The translations under genes and the position numbers were made by a program. 64,000 nucleotides of DNA from assembly GCF_023264675.1 (NCBI RefSeq), contig NZ_JAHFVG010000026.1:1-64000 (forward strand). Reading direction: 5' to 3'. The notes under the pieces were generated by a model. That model was given only the letters and a program-made list of their open reading frames with translations, was not told where the DNA came from and ran no database searches. Within the stretch, counting starts at the first letter, position 1. Each line of letters starts with the position of its first letter. Shown here in pieces: positions 40,300 to 49,483 of the stretch. Source of the stretch: Rhodococcus sp. (in: high G+C Gram-positive bacteria) (GTDB lineage Bacteria; Actinomycetota; Actinomycetes; Mycobacteriales; Mycobacteriaceae).

Positions 40300-41082
40300 A
40301 TGGCTGCTGTTCAGTGCGACGTCTATGGCGGCATCGCCGTGCTCACCCTCGACAACCCACCCGTCAACGCGATGACGCGGGCATCGACACGAGAGCTGAA
40401 CGCGTTGCTGCGGCGATGTGTCGCCGACGAGTCTGTCAGGGTCGTCGTCCTCACCGGAGCCGGCGAGAAGGCATTCTGCGCGGGTTCCGACATCTCCGAG
40501 ATGCCGGAGATGCAGCGCACGGAATCGGTCGTCGCCCGCAAGACGGAGTTCGAGAACTCGGCAATGGACTTCCTCGCGGAAGCGCCGATACCGACGATCG
40601 CGGCGCTGAACGGGGTGTGCCTCGGCGGGGGACTCGAACTCGCGATGTGTTGCGACTTCGTCGTCGCCGAGGAAGGCGGGTTGCTCGGTCTCCCCGAAGT
40701 CGATCTGGGATTGATCCCCAGCAGCGGCGGACCGATGCGCGCAATTCGGCGGATCGGACTGACGCGAGCCACCGAACTCGTCCTACTCGGCGAGCCGATC
40801 ACCGCCGAGACCGCACTGGCGTGGGGGTTGATCTCGCGGGTGGCACCGAAGGGCGAGGCGGTGCCCGCGTCCATGACGTTGGCGCGAACGCTGGCGTCGA
40901 AGTCGCCCTCGGCGCTCGCCCTCAACAAGCGTGCGCTGGCCCGAACCTTCGGCGACGAGCCGAACCTCCCGGCCAGGGCATCGGTTCGGCTCTTCGAGGA
41001 GTCATTCGAGTCTAGTGACGGCCGCGAAGGCGTTCGAGCATTCCTCGCCAAGGAGCGGCCCCGGTTCGGGCGCGCTCGCTAG
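40300..41082 (+). CDS. Enoyl-CoA hydratase/isomerase family protein
   Basis: The 260-residue crotonase has NPPVNAMTRAS, the oxyanion segments AGSDISEMPEM and CLGGGLELAMCCDFVVAEEGG, and LPEVDLGLIPSSGGPMRAIRR. The second acid position (E in PEVDLGL) is present while the first catalytic glutamate is not obvious, so hydratase activity is likely but unproven. TAGAGT at 40288-40293 ends 6 nt before the ATG, so the mRNA is probably leaderless. The PopR-like box overlaps its -35 region. Its 3' end overlaps the opposing DUF998 gene by 71 bases. Confidence 0.88.
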   Translation: MAAVQCDVYGGIAVLTLDNPPVNAMTRASTRELNALLRRCVADESVRVVVLTGAGEKAFCAGSDISEMPEMQRTESVVARKTEFENSAMDFLAEAPIPTIAALNGVCLGGGLELAMCCDFVVAEEGGLLGLPEVDLGLIPSSGGPMRAIRRIGLTRATELVLLGEPITAETALAWGLISRVAPKGEAVPASMTLARTLASKSPSALALNKRALARTFGDEPNLPARASVRLFEESFESSDGREGVRAFLAKERPRFGRAR

Positions 41083-41644
41083 ATCGAAGCAGAGCGAAGG
41101 CAGTAAGGATCTCCCAGCCGGTGAACGTATAGATCGCGGCGCGCTCGGCCAGTCCGACCGGACCGATACCCGCGACGAGGCAGGCCGCTGCCGCGAACCC
41201 GGCGACACCGAGCGCCACGCTTCCCGAGCGATACCACTGCGGGCACGCGGGTACTCCCGTTCCGACCACCAGTGCGATGACGTTTCCCGCACCGATGGCC
41301 AGGACCGCGCCAATCACGTGGGCGCTCCCGTCACCGGCATGAACTGTGGCGACCAGCGCGGTGCCCACCGAGTACGCCGCGACTGCCGCCAGATATGGAA
41401 CCCTTCGACGTCCGAGCGCGCCTGCCGAGCAGATGCCCGCGGCCAACACCGACACTGCCGACACACCGAAGGCCACGTTCATCGCGGCATAGGCGTCGGA
41501 GCTCCCGGGAACGCCGAGGTCGCTGACCGTGTCCCGGATGTAGGAATAGCCGTCGGTGGCCGCGGCCACCGCGGCCTCCACCACCAGGTACTGCGCGGCG
41601 GCGAAGCCGAAGAGGCTGCCGGCAACGATGTCACGACGGCGCAC
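41012..41644 (-). CDS. DUF998 family membrane protein
   Basis: The 210-residue protein has six or seven predicted membrane helices and the DUF998 N-terminal pattern (LFGFAAAQYLVVEAAVAAATDGYSYIRDTVSDLGVPGS, then AYAAMNVAFGVSAVSVLAAG). Its function is unknown. The GTG start at 41644 has AGGAG eight bases upstream. It is divergent from the TetR gene, whose dyad lies 50 bases upstream of it, so it is a good candidate target of that regulator. Confidence 0.82.
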   Translation of the reverse strand: MRRRDIVAGSLFGFAAAQYLVVEAAVAAATDGYSYIRDTVSDLGVPGSSDAYAAMNVAFGVSAVSVLAAGICSAGALGRRRVPYLAAVAAYSVGTALVATVHAGDGSAHVIGAVLAIGAGNVIALVVGTGVPACPQWYRSGSVALGVAGFAAAACLVAGIGPVGLAERAAIYTFTGWEILTAFALLRSSERARTGAAPWRGMLERLRGRH

Positions 41645-41692
41645 GATCGAATACTCCTATCGGTTGTCGGTCGGGGGCGCAGAACCTCCGCG

Positions 41693-41708
41693 TGTACCGA
41701 TAGGTACA
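41693..41708. promoter_or_regulatory. Dyad between DUF998 and TetR genes
   Basis: TGTACC-GATA-GGTACA is a perfect dyad in the 116-bp divergent gap, a likely operator for the TetR protein encoded at 41761. Confidence 0.65.
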
Positions 41709-41760
41709 GTCGGTGCCGTCCCATACAGCGTTGTCTGGAACACCCCCTCTAGGAGCAACT

Positions 41761-42384
41761 GTGGCACGAGCCGCTGCACCACGTTCGACCCCACCACGAT
41801 CTACCCCATCACGATCTACCCAGCTCAGATCTGCCGCCGACCGTCGCGACGTGGTTCCTGTCCTCGCAGGCGTCTTCGGCGATCACGGCTGGAACGGCAC
41901 GTCTCTGTCGGTCATCACGAGGAAGACCGGGCTCGGCAAGGGCAGCCTCTATCACTTCTTCCCGCGCGGAAAGACCGAGATGGCCGAGGCCGTTCTCGAC
42001 GATGTCGACGCCTGGTTCCAGGTCAACGTGTTCGCACCGTTGCAGGCAGCTACCGATGCGCGCCTTCGTTCCCAGCAGATGTTCGCCCAGACCCTGAAGT
42101 ATTTTCAGTCGGGTCGCGGTGTCTGCCTGTTCGGTGCGTTCTCCCTCGGCATGGAGCGCGCACTGTTCGGTTCGCGGGTGTCGAAGTACTTCAGCGATTG
42201 GATCGACGCTCTGACTCCCGTGCTGCGCCAGTTGGGGCACGGCGACGACTCACGCGGGTTGGCCGAGGAGATCGTGGCAGGCATCCAGGGCGCCCTCGTG
42301 CTGGCGCGGGCTTCCGAGGACGGGGTGAGCTTCGAGCGACTGCTCAGCAGGCTCGAGACTGCGGCGTTGGGCGTGAGCCGATGA
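41761..42384 (+). CDS. TetR-family transcriptional regulator
   Basis: The 207-residue regulator has the helix-turn-helix at about 30-75 (VVPVLAGVFGDHGWNGTSLSVITRKTGLGKGSLYHFFPRGKTEMAEAVL). Residues 8-25 are a basic repeat (PRSTPPRSTPSRSTQLRS) from a short DNA repeat ahead of the domain. The C-terminal part with ARLRSQQMFAQTLKYF and CLFGAFSLGMERALFG belongs to the TetR_C_16/YcdC-like group. GTG 41761 has AGGAG six bases upstream. It overlaps the AarF gene by four bases. Confidence 0.9.
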   Translation: MARAAAPRSTPPRSTPSRSTQLRSAADRRDVVPVLAGVFGDHGWNGTSLSVITRKTGLGKGSLYHFFPRGKTEMAEAVLDDVDAWFQVNVFAPLQAATDARLRSQQMFAQTLKYFQSGRGVCLFGAFSLGMERALFGSRVSKYFSDWIDALTPVLRQLGHGDDSRGLAEEIVAGIQGALVLARASEDGVSFERLLSRLETAALGVSR

Positions 42385-43718
42385 GTCACATACCACCGCC
42401 CCCACTGCGCAAGATCGGGATTCGCGAGCTGCTCAGACTCGTCGTCATCGGATTCGTGTTGGTGTTCTACCAGGTCGTTGCCATCGGCAAGTGGATTTTC
42501 AGCCCGCGACGAGGATGGGCGATCCACGCATCGGAGGGCGTCGTCGACGCGTTCTTCTCGCTCGGGCCGACATTCGTCAAGGTCGGGCAGTTGATGGGGT
42601 CCTCGCCCGGATTGTTCCCGAAAGTGCTTGCGGATACCTGTCTTCGATGTCTCGACGAGGTGCCGTCGTTCCCCGGTTCGCAGGCACGCGCGATCATCGA
42701 AGCCGACCTCGGACGCTCCACCGACGAACTCTTCCAGCGATTCGACGACACTGCGCTGTCCTCGGCGTCGGTCGCCCAGGTACATCTCTGTGTGCTCGAC
42801 GACGGCCGAGAGGCCGTGATGAAGGTGCAGCGCCGCGGCATCTACCACCGCATGAAGATCGATCTGCGTATCGCCTACGTCGGTGCTCGTGCACTCGAAA
42901 AGTTCATCGTGTTCTTCAAGACGGCCAATGCGTCGGCCATCATCGTCGATCTGCATGCGGCGACGTTCGCCGAGCTGGACAGCGTCGTCGAAGCGCGTCG
43001 CCAGGCATCGTTTCGGGCGGCCATCTCCGCCTTCGGCGACAACGAGTTCGTCACCGCACCCGAGATCATCGCCGAGTACTGCGGCAATCGGGTGATCTGC
43101 ATGGAGCGCATGCACGGATCGCCCCTCGACCAGTGCACGCCGGGCGAGGAATCCGAGCTGATCGTGCGGCGCGCTGCCAAGGTATGGATGGAAGCGCTTG
43201 TGCTGCACGGCCTCTTCCACGGCGACGTGCATGCCGGAAACGTGTGGGTGCTCGACGACGGCCGAGTCTCGTTCCTCGATTTCGGCGTGATGGGTGAACT
43301 CGACGAAGAATGGCGATCGCTGCTGCAGGACCTGTTCCACGCCACCGTGATCGACGGCGATTTCACCCGGCTGGCCGGCAGCGTCAAGCGGCTCGGAATC
43401 GTATCCGACGATGTCGGGACGGACACCGAGGTCGGATTCATTCTCCAAGCGGTGTTTGCGCCCATGCTCTCGGATACGTTGGCGCACTTCAGTCTCACCG
43501 ACTTCATCAAGGCGCTCGTCGGGATGGGCAAGCAGTACCGCACCTCCAGCCCCGAGGAACTCATTCTCGTCGGCAAACAGCTCGGTTATTTCGAGCGATA
43601 CGCGATCGAATTGGCCCCGAACTGGGCGCTCGGGACCGATCCGTTCGTCTTCAAGAATGTGTTCCCCGCCGAAGTGGCCGCGCTGTCACAAGCTCGGGGG
43701 GTCGAGCTCCCCGACTAG
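42381..43718 (+). CDS. ABC1/UbiB/AarF-family atypical kinase
   Basis: The 445-residue protein shows the UbiB hallmarks: KxGQ in FVKVGQLMGSSPGLFP, the alanine-rich ATP loop SSASVAQVH, MKVQRRG, the catalytic HGDVHAGNV and the metal-binding LDFGVMGEL. It starts with one membrane-like helix (LLRLVVIGFVLVFYQVVAIG). Family members support isoprenoid quinone biosynthesis or lipid homeostasis as ATPases. The ATG overlaps the TetR stop, so the regulator and this gene form one operon. Its stop overlaps the opposing quinone reductase gene by four bases. Confidence 0.9.
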   Translation: MSHIPPPPLRKIGIRELLRLVVIGFVLVFYQVVAIGKWIFSPRRGWAIHASEGVVDAFFSLGPTFVKVGQLMGSSPGLFPKVLADTCLRCLDEVPSFPGSQARAIIEADLGRSTDELFQRFDDTALSSASVAQVHLCVLDDGREAVMKVQRRGIYHRMKIDLRIAYVGARALEKFIVFFKTANASAIIVDLHAATFAELDSVVEARRQASFRAAISAFGDNEFVTAPEIIAEYCGNRVICMERMHGSPLDQCTPGEESELIVRRAAKVWMEALVLHGLFHGDVHAGNVWVLDDGRVSFLDFGVMGELDEEWRSLLQDLFHATVIDGDFTRLAGSVKRLGIVSDDVGTDTEVGFILQAVFAPMLSDTLAHFSLTDFIKALVGMGKQYRTSSPEELILVGKQLGYFERYAIELAPNWALGTDPFVFKNVFPAEVAALSQARGVELPD

Positions 43719-44686
43719 AGCTCGAGCACCACCTTGCCTGCCGCCGTGCGGTTTTCGAGGGACGCGATGGCTTCGCCCGCCTTGTCGAACGCGAACACCG
43801 ACGGCTCGGGAGCGGTGAGGGCACCGGAGGCGAACAACGGCTCCAGATCGGCCCACTGGCTCTTCAGGTAACCCGGTCGCGTCATCCACCAGGCACCCCA
43901 GCCGACGCCGACCACATCGACGTTGTTGAGGAGCAGTCGATTGACCTTCACCGTCGGGATCTCCCCACCGGTGAAGCCGAGCACAAGGATTCGGCCCGAC
44001 GGCGCCAGACTCCTGATGCTGTCGGTGAACCTGTCTCCGCCGACCGGGTCGACGACGATGTCGACGCCTGTGCCGCCGGTGAGTTCCTTGACCGCGTCCT
44101 TCCATCCCTCCACCAGTACGACGTCGCTGGCACCCGCGGCGCGTGCGATGTCGGCTTTCGCCTCCGAACTCACCACCGCGATCACCCGTGCCGCACCGAG
44201 CGCCGGAGCCATGCGCAGCGCGGACGTCCCGATTCCTCCCGCAGCGCCGTGAACGAGGACGGTCTCCCCCTGAGCCAGTCGGCCTCGTTCCTTCAGCGCG
44301 AAGTGAACGGTCAGGTCGTTGAACAGCAGGCCTGCGCCGGCCGTCAGCGAGACAGCCTCGGGCAGGGCGAAGACCGTGTCCGGGGAGACGACGGCCACTC
44401 CGGCCATGCCGTCGGAGAGTCCGGTGAGGGCGGCGACGCGGTCGCCTGCCGAGAAGCCGGATCCGGCTGGAGCCGAGCGCACGATGCCCGCGACCTCGCT
44501 GCCCGGCACGAACGGCAACTCCGGCTTGTACTGGTAGAGCCCCCGCGTCAGCAACGCGTCCGGAAACGCAACGCCTGCCGCGTGGACGTCGATGACCACT
44601 GCGTCGTCGCGTCCCGCTGGTTCGTCGACGTCCACGACCTGCACCGAATCCGGGCCGTCGAGACTGCTGATGTGCACCGCACGCAT
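43715..44686 (-). CDS. NADPH:quinone oxidoreductase family protein
   Basis: The 323-residue zinc-independent MDR enzyme has AAGVAFPDALLTRGLYQYKPELPFVPGSEVAG, the glycine-rich VLVHGAAGGIGTSALRMA and DIVVDPVGGDRF. It would reduce quinones or enones with NADPH. The ATG at 44686 has AGAGGA upstream; the open frame from 44740 is longer but the domain begins at the later ATG. Its end overlaps the AarF end at CTAG, each gene using part of it as stop. Confidence 0.9.
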   Translation of the reverse strand: MRAVHISSLDGPDSVQVVDVDEPAGRDDAVVIDVHAAGVAFPDALLTRGLYQYKPELPFVPGSEVAGIVRSAPAGSGFSAGDRVAALTGLSDGMAGVAVVSPDTVFALPEAVSLTAGAGLLFNDLTVHFALKERGRLAQGETVLVHGAAGGIGTSALRMAPALGAARVIAVVSSEAKADIARAAGASDVVLVEGWKDAVKELTGGTGVDIVVDPVGGDRFTDSIRSLAPSGRILVLGFTGGEIPTVKVNRLLLNNVDVVGVGWGAWWMTRPGYLKSQWADLEPLFASGALTAPEPSVFAFDKAGEAIASLENRTAAGKVVLEL

Positions 44687-44797
44687 GAACTGTCCTCTCA
44701 TCGAGTCGACTTCCTCGCTAGTCACGGTACAACCGGACATTGCAGGAGTTACGCGGGCTCCACCAGGACCGATATCGGGCTGTGATCAAATCGAGTG

Positions 44798-45478
44798 ATG
44801 AGCACCCCTCTCACCACCATCGCCCCCACCGGAACTCCTCGCGGCGGAATCGTCGTCGTTCAGGAAGCCTTCGGCGTCACCGACCACATCGTCGACGTCT
44901 GCCGGCGCTTCGCCGACGCCGGTTGGGTTGCCACGGCCCCGCATCTGTTCCACCGCCAGGACAAGCAGATCCACGACTACACCGACATGGACTCGGCGAT
45001 GGCCTCGATCGGCGCTCTGGTCGCGTCCGAGATCGACAGCGACGTCGATGCGGGCTTCAGCGAACTCGCCGAGCGTGGATTCGAGCCGACGCAGTCCGCG
45101 ATCGTCGGATTCTGCATGGGCGGCTCGGTCGCGTTCCAGACAGCGGTACGACGCCAGGTAGGGGCCGCAGCAACGTTCTACGGCGGCGGTATCACCGCGG
45201 GCCGCTTCGGATATCCGGCGATGCTGCCCGTGGCCGACGCCCTGCAGACGCCGTGGCACGGATTCTTCGGGGACCTGGACAAGGGCATCCCCACCGAGGA
45301 GGTCGAGCAATTGCGCACCGCGGCAGCGACATCGCCGGTATCGACCGAGATCACCCGCTACGCCGAGGGCGAGCACGGATTCAACTGCAACGACCGTCCG
45401 GCCGTCTACAACGCCGACGCCGCTGCCGATGCATGGGCAAAGACACTCGAGTGGTTCGACACTCATGTCGCACGGTGA
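44798..45478 (+). CDS. Dienelactone hydrolase family protein
   Basis: The 226-residue hydrolase has the DLH nucleophile GFCMGGS with C106, the acid in FFGDLDKGIP and the histidine in GEHGFNC. The first conserved segment GGIVVVQEAFGVTDHI contains the glutamate that holds the cysteine inactive before substrate binds. It opens lactone rings such as dienelactones of aromatic degradation, or acts on related esters. An in-frame GTG just before the ATG is possible. It overlaps the following amidohydrolase by 14 bases. Confidence 0.9.
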   Translation: MSTPLTTIAPTGTPRGGIVVVQEAFGVTDHIVDVCRRFADAGWVATAPHLFHRQDKQIHDYTDMDSAMASIGALVASEIDSDVDAGFSELAERGFEPTQSAIVGFCMGGSVAFQTAVRRQVGAAATFYGGGITAGRFGYPAMLPVADALQTPWHGFFGDLDKGIPTEEVEQLRTAAATSPVSTEITRYAEGEHGFNCNDRPAVYNADAAADAWAKTLEWFDTHVAR

Positions 45479-46385
45479 CGTGAGCACCGAGGAACAGGAC
45501 GCCGACTCTTCGCGCGAGATACGTGAAGTGTGGGCGTTCTGGGAGGAACTGGAGCTGCCCGGGATCTTCGATGTCCACACCCACTTCATGCCGAAGAACG
45601 TCATGGACAAGGTATGGGCCTACTTCGACTCGGTAGGGCCACTCACCGGCAAGCAGTGGCCGATCCAGTACCGTCACGACGAGGACGTGAGGTTGGATAC
45701 CTTGCGGGAGTTCGGCGTTCGCGGCTTCACCTCGATGATCTATCCCCATAAACCGAACATGGCGGCGTGGCTCAATTCGTGGGGTACGCAGTTCGCGCAG
45801 CGAACCCCCGGTTGCGTTCACACCGCGACGTTCTACCCCGAGGAGTCCGCCGCCGAGTACGTTCACGACGTGATTTCCGGTGGCGCGCGAATCTTCAAGT
45901 CGCACATCCAGGTCGGCAGCTACTCTCCGAACGATCCGCTGCTGGATCCGGTGTGGGGCGCGATCGAGGACGCGTCGATTCCCGTCGTCATCCACTGCGG
46001 ATCAGGGCCGACTCCAGGCGCGCACACCGGACCGGCACCGATCGCGGAGTTGCTCGCCCGGTTCCCGCGTCTGCCGTTGATCATCGCGCACATGGGAATG
46101 CCGGAATACAGCGACTTCCTCGACCTTGCCGACACGTTCGACGAGGTTCGACTCGACACGACGATGGCATTCACCGACTTCTCGGAAGCCACGTGGCCGT
46201 TTCCCGACGCGGATCGACCGCGACTACGAGATCTACAGGGGCGCATACTGTTCGGTAGCGATTTCCCGAACATCCCGTACACGTACCTCGATGCACTGAC
46301 CGCTGTTCGACGGCTCGATCTGGGCGACGACTGGGTGCGTGACGTGTGCTACCGCAACGGCGCCGCCCTGTTCGACCTGCCCTGA
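45465..46385 (+). CDS. Amidohydrolase family protein (ACMSD-like)
   Basis: The 306-residue TIM-barrel hydrolase has the first metal pair in FDVHTHFMP, then IFKSHIQVG, VIHCGSGPTP, IIAHMGMPEY and the terminal metal aspartate in LFGSDFPNIPY. This pattern is the amidohydrolase-2 group, which includes decarboxylases such as ACMSD and 4-oxalomesaconate hydratases. Its substrate is unknown. It starts within the end of the dienelactone hydrolase gene, so the two are translationally coupled and may act in one ring-degradation route (inference). Confidence 0.88.
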   Translation: MSHGDVSTEEQDADSSREIREVWAFWEELELPGIFDVHTHFMPKNVMDKVWAYFDSVGPLTGKQWPIQYRHDEDVRLDTLREFGVRGFTSMIYPHKPNMAAWLNSWGTQFAQRTPGCVHTATFYPEESAAEYVHDVISGGARIFKSHIQVGSYSPNDPLLDPVWGAIEDASIPVVIHCGSGPTPGAHTGPAPIAELLARFPRLPLIIAHMGMPEYSDFLDLADTFDEVRLDTTMAFTDFSEATWPFPDADRPRLRDLQGRILFGSDFPNIPYTYLDALTAVRRLDLGDDWVRDVCYRNGAALFDLP

Positions 46386-46392
46386 ACTCGGT

Positions 46393-47250
46393 TCAGTCAC
46401 CCTTGAACGCGCGCACCTGCTCGACGACGGCGCCGCCCTGATGGAAACCTGCTTCCGCCGCCGCGGCACGGACGCGGGGATCCGTCGGGTCAGGTCCGAT
46501 CGCGGCCAGGCTGCGTTCGTCCGGGCGTAGGACCTCCACCGAGGCGCCGCGCGAGGTCAGGTACGCGCGTTCGCGATCGAGGGGGTTCTCCACGGCATCG
46601 AACACCCCGACCTGCAGTACCAGGACGTGCGCGAAACCGACTGCCAGGTCGGCATTTTCGCTCGACCTGACGCCGCCGTCGATGTAACGATGCACGCCGA
46701 TCGTCACCGGCGGCCACATGCCTGGAATTGCGCAACTTGCGGCCACCGCGTCGACCAGGCGTACGCCCGAATCTCGGTTGAGCACACGGTGCCGTCCCGA
46801 TTCGGCGTCGACCGCCACGATGCCGAGGTCTCGTTCCGGCCATTCGTGAGTGGGCAATCGGTGCCCGATGACCGCCCGTCGCTCGGCCTCGGGTGGCGTC
46901 GTCGCAGCCAGGGCTGCCTGACCGACGTACCGCGCGAACTTCTGCCGATCTCCGGCGGCGCGCTCGGTGGCGCGGGCAAGCACGTCGTTCAATTCCTCGA
47001 TGGAGACCTCGGGGCGCGGTTCGTCGATCTGGCGCTCCGGATCGATCTGCCGAGAGTACAACTCGCTCAACGTGATACCGCTGGTCACCTGAGCCGCGAC
47101 GGTCGCACCCGCCGAGGTTCCGAGCACCGTGTCGGACCAACTCGATGCGGTCACATCGACCCCTGCGTCGCCGAGGCCGTGCAGCAATCCGGTCTGCCAG
47201 GCAATGCCTGCTACTCCGCCACCGCCGAGAACCAACGCCGTCCGCGCCAT
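46393..47250 (-). CDS. Patatin-like phospholipase
   Basis: The 285-residue protein has the patatin oxyanion GGGGVAGIAWQTGLLHGL, the nucleophile GTSAGAT and the catalytic aspartate in YIDGGVRSSENAD, giving a complete Ser-Asp dyad. It should be a cytoplasmic or membrane-associated lipid acyl hydrolase. GGAGGGG precedes the ATG at 47250. It follows the monoacylglycerol lipase gene by 38 bases on the same strand, so a lipid-turnover operon is likely. Confidence 0.92.
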   Translation of the reverse strand: MARTALVLGGGGVAGIAWQTGLLHGLGDAGVDVTASSWSDTVLGTSAGATVAAQVTSGITLSELYSRQIDPERQIDEPRPEVSIEELNDVLARATERAAGDRQKFARYVGQAALAATTPPEAERRAVIGHRLPTHEWPERDLGIVAVDAESGRHRVLNRDSGVRLVDAVAASCAIPGMWPPVTIGVHRYIDGGVRSSENADLAVGFAHVLVLQVGVFDAVENPLDRERAYLTSRGASVEVLRPDERSLAAIGPDPTDPRVRAAAAEAGFHQGGAVVEQVRAFKGD

Positions 47251-47288
47251 GTGAACCCCTCCTCGCATCGTCTACCCCGGGTGAGAAA

Positions 47289-48134
47289 CTACCCGCTCTC
47301 GCGCACCCGCGGCGACAACCATCGGATGAGGTCGTCCAGTACCCGCTCGTTCTCGGGTTCGTTGAACACCTCGTGATAGAGCCCGTCGTACACCTCGATG
47401 GTGAGATCGGTCGAGCCTGCTCTCTCGGCGATCATCCGGCTTCCCGCGACGTCGGCGAGCTTGTCGTCGCTTCCGTGTTGCAGCAGAACCGGCAGAGTCA
47501 GGGACGGCAACCGCGCCGGAAAGCTCTCCATGGCTCCGACGAATCGGCTGGCCAGGCCGGCCGGGACCTTGCCATGGTGAACCAGCGGATCGTTCTCGTA
47601 GGCGGCGACGACGGCCGGGTCGCGGGACACATCGGCCGAATCCAGCGACTGGACCGGGACTCCCGGCGCGACTTTTCCGAGGATCTTGCCGACAGGGATC
47701 AGAATCTTGGGGGTGCTGTCGCCGAGCACGACGGCCGGCCCGGACAGCATCAGGGCATCGAGTTCCTGCTGGTGCTCGAGCGCATACGACAATGCGATCG
47801 CTCCACCCATACTGTGACCGAGCAGAAAGTTCTTCACATCCGGTTGCGCCGCTCGGGCAATCCGAAAGAGTTCGTGGAGGTCGTCGGTGAAGTCCTCCCA
47901 CCGCTTCAGCTCCAACCGTTTGCCACCGGAGCGGCCGTGACCGCGATGATCGAGCGCGTATATCGTCAATCCGAGTTCGCCGAGGCGCGCGATCACGTGG
48001 TCGTACCGACGAGCGTGTTCGCCGAGGCCGTGCGAGAGAACGAGGAGGCCGGTGCTCGCAGTGTCGGGTGTCCACACGTCGTACACGATCCGAGTTCCTC
48101 GGACCCCGGTGAAGGTGGATTCGGTTCGTTGCAC
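47289..48134 (-). CDS. Monoacylglycerol lipase
   Basis: The 281-residue enzyme has VLSHGLGEHARRYDHV (the HGxGEH motif of monoglyceride lipases), the nucleophile LGHSMGGAI, DHRGHGRSGG, the acid in LLQHGSDDKLAD and the histidine in DGLYHEVFNEPE. It corresponds to the mycobacterial Rv0183 type, which splits monoacylglycerols. The GTG start at 48134 has GAGGAG upstream. It is first in the lipase pair, divergent from alkB with 159 bases between. Confidence 0.93.
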   Translation of the reverse strand: MQRTESTFTGVRGTRIVYDVWTPDTASTGLLVLSHGLGEHARRYDHVIARLGELGLTIYALDHRGHGRSGGKRLELKRWEDFTDDLHELFRIARAAQPDVKNFLLGHSMGGAIALSYALEHQQELDALMLSGPAVVLGDSTPKILIPVGKILGKVAPGVPVQSLDSADVSRDPAVVAAYENDPLVHHGKVPAGLASRFVGAMESFPARLPSLTLPVLLQHGSDDKLADVAGSRMIAERAGSTDLTIEVYDGLYHEVFNEPENERVLDDLIRWLSPRVRESG

Positions 48135-48222
48135 GGGTGCTGCTCCTCACGTCGGGGCGATCGGTCCCATCCGATCATGGAGCAGGGCCGAACCACACGG
48201 GATCGGGTAAAAAGTTTGCTGC

Positions 48223-48239
48223 ATGGTAGCTGATACCAT
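48223..48239. promoter_or_regulatory. Dyad upstream of alkB
   Basis: ATGGTA-GCTGA-TACCAT is a perfect dyad 54 bases upstream of alkB and could bind a TetR-type alkane regulator. No regulator gene is adjacent. Confidence 0.5.
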
Positions 48240-48293
48240 TAGTTCTAGTAAGAAGTTGTGCGTCGAACGGCCGAAAGGGGGTACTGAACCCTT

Positions 48294-49412
48294 ATGACCG
48301 CGCCGGAAGAAACGAGCGGGGCGCCCGCGTGGCGTGATCCGAAACGATATCTGTGGCCCCTCGGACTCGTCATCCCCCTCAGCCCGTTCATGGCGTGGGG
48401 TCTGGTGTCCTGGCTGGGACCCGGTGCATTCTGGCTGCTCGGCTTGATGATCATGGGTGTCGTCATCCCGCTGATCGACGCGTTCGCCGGAGTCGATCGA
48501 AGCAATCCGCCGCTCGAAGCCGCGGAAGCGCTCGAGAACGACAAGTACTACCGCTGGTGCCTCTATCTGCTGATCCCGTTGCAGTACGCCGGGCTGGTCG
48601 CGGCGTGCTACCTCTGGACCTACGGCCCACTCGGCCTCCCGGAGCGCGTCGGTCTGGCCATCACCATCGGCATCGTCGGCGGAGTCGGCATCAACGCTGC
48701 CCACGAACTCGGGCACAAGCGTGAGAACGTCGAGCGGTGGATGTCCAAGGTCACCCTCGCGCAGTCCTTCTACGGCCACTTCTACGTCGAACACAACCAC
48801 GGTCACCACGTCCGAGTGGCCACGCCCGACGATCCGGCGTCGGCGAAGTACGGCGAGAGCTTCTGGCGGTTCCTTCCCCGCAGCATGATCGGCGGGATCG
48901 TGTCCGCCTGGGATCTCGAGCAGCGGCGACTACACCGCGTCGGCTCCACGAAGTGGACAGCCCACAATCATCTGTTCAACGCGGCAGCGATATCGATCGT
49001 GCTGTTCGCGGTGCTCATCGCCGTGTTCGGGTGGCAGATCACCCCGTACCTGGTGTTGCAGGCAGTGATCGCGGTGATTCTCTTCGAGGCGGCCAACTAC
49101 CTCGAGCATTACGGACTGCTGCGTCAGAAACGGCCGAGCGGTCGTTACGAGCGGTGCAATCACACCCACAGCTGGAACAGCGACCACCTGTGGAGCAACC
49201 TGTTCCTCTACCACCTACAGCGGCACAGCGATCATCACGCGAATCCGGTGCGCCGATACCAGTCCCTGCGCACCGTCGACGAGTCCCCGCAGTTGCCTGC
49301 CGGGTATGCCGTGATGATCTTCTGCGCGCTCGTCCCACCCCTGTGGCGCAAGGTGATGGATCAGCGGTTGATCGACTACTACGACGGAGACATGTCCCGC
49401 GTCAACGCGTGA
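48294..49412 (+). CDS. alkB: Alkane 1-monooxygenase AlkB (integral-membrane diiron hydroxylase)
   Basis: The 372-residue membrane protein has six predicted helices and the histidine boxes that hold two irons: HELGHK (H137), EHNHGHH (E166-H172) and LQRHSDHH (H311-H315), plus the NYLEHYGL motif. It hydroxylates the terminal carbon of medium-chain alkanes using oxygen and electrons from rubredoxin. Rhodococcal alkB genes are usually followed by two rubredoxin genes, a reductase and a TetR gene; here none follows, the next gene being an AAA ATPase on the other strand, so it depends on electron carriers encoded elsewhere. Confidence 0.95.
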   Translation: MTAPEETSGAPAWRDPKRYLWPLGLVIPLSPFMAWGLVSWLGPGAFWLLGLMIMGVVIPLIDAFAGVDRSNPPLEAAEALENDKYYRWCLYLLIPLQYAGLVAACYLWTYGPLGLPERVGLAITIGIVGGVGINAAHELGHKRENVERWMSKVTLAQSFYGHFYVEHNHGHHVRVATPDDPASAKYGESFWRFLPRSMIGGIVSAWDLEQRRLHRVGSTKWTAHNHLFNAAAISIVLFAVLIAVFGWQITPYLVLQAVIAVILFEAANYLEHYGLLRQKRPSGRYERCNHTHSWNSDHLWSNLFLYHLQRHSDHHANPVRRYQSLRTVDESPQLPAGYAVMIFCALVPPLWRKVMDQRLIDYYDGDMSRVNA

Positions 49413-49483
49413 TGCGGCTGCGCCGCCGGTGTGTGCGTAGTAGGTCCCCCGACCGACTTTGCGCACACGGGGCGCGGAGCGCC

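Noticed and set aside
49431..49468. Terminator between alkB and the AAA ATPase gene
   Set aside because: GTGTGCG/CGCACAC is only 7 bp with a 24-base loop; too weak to call.
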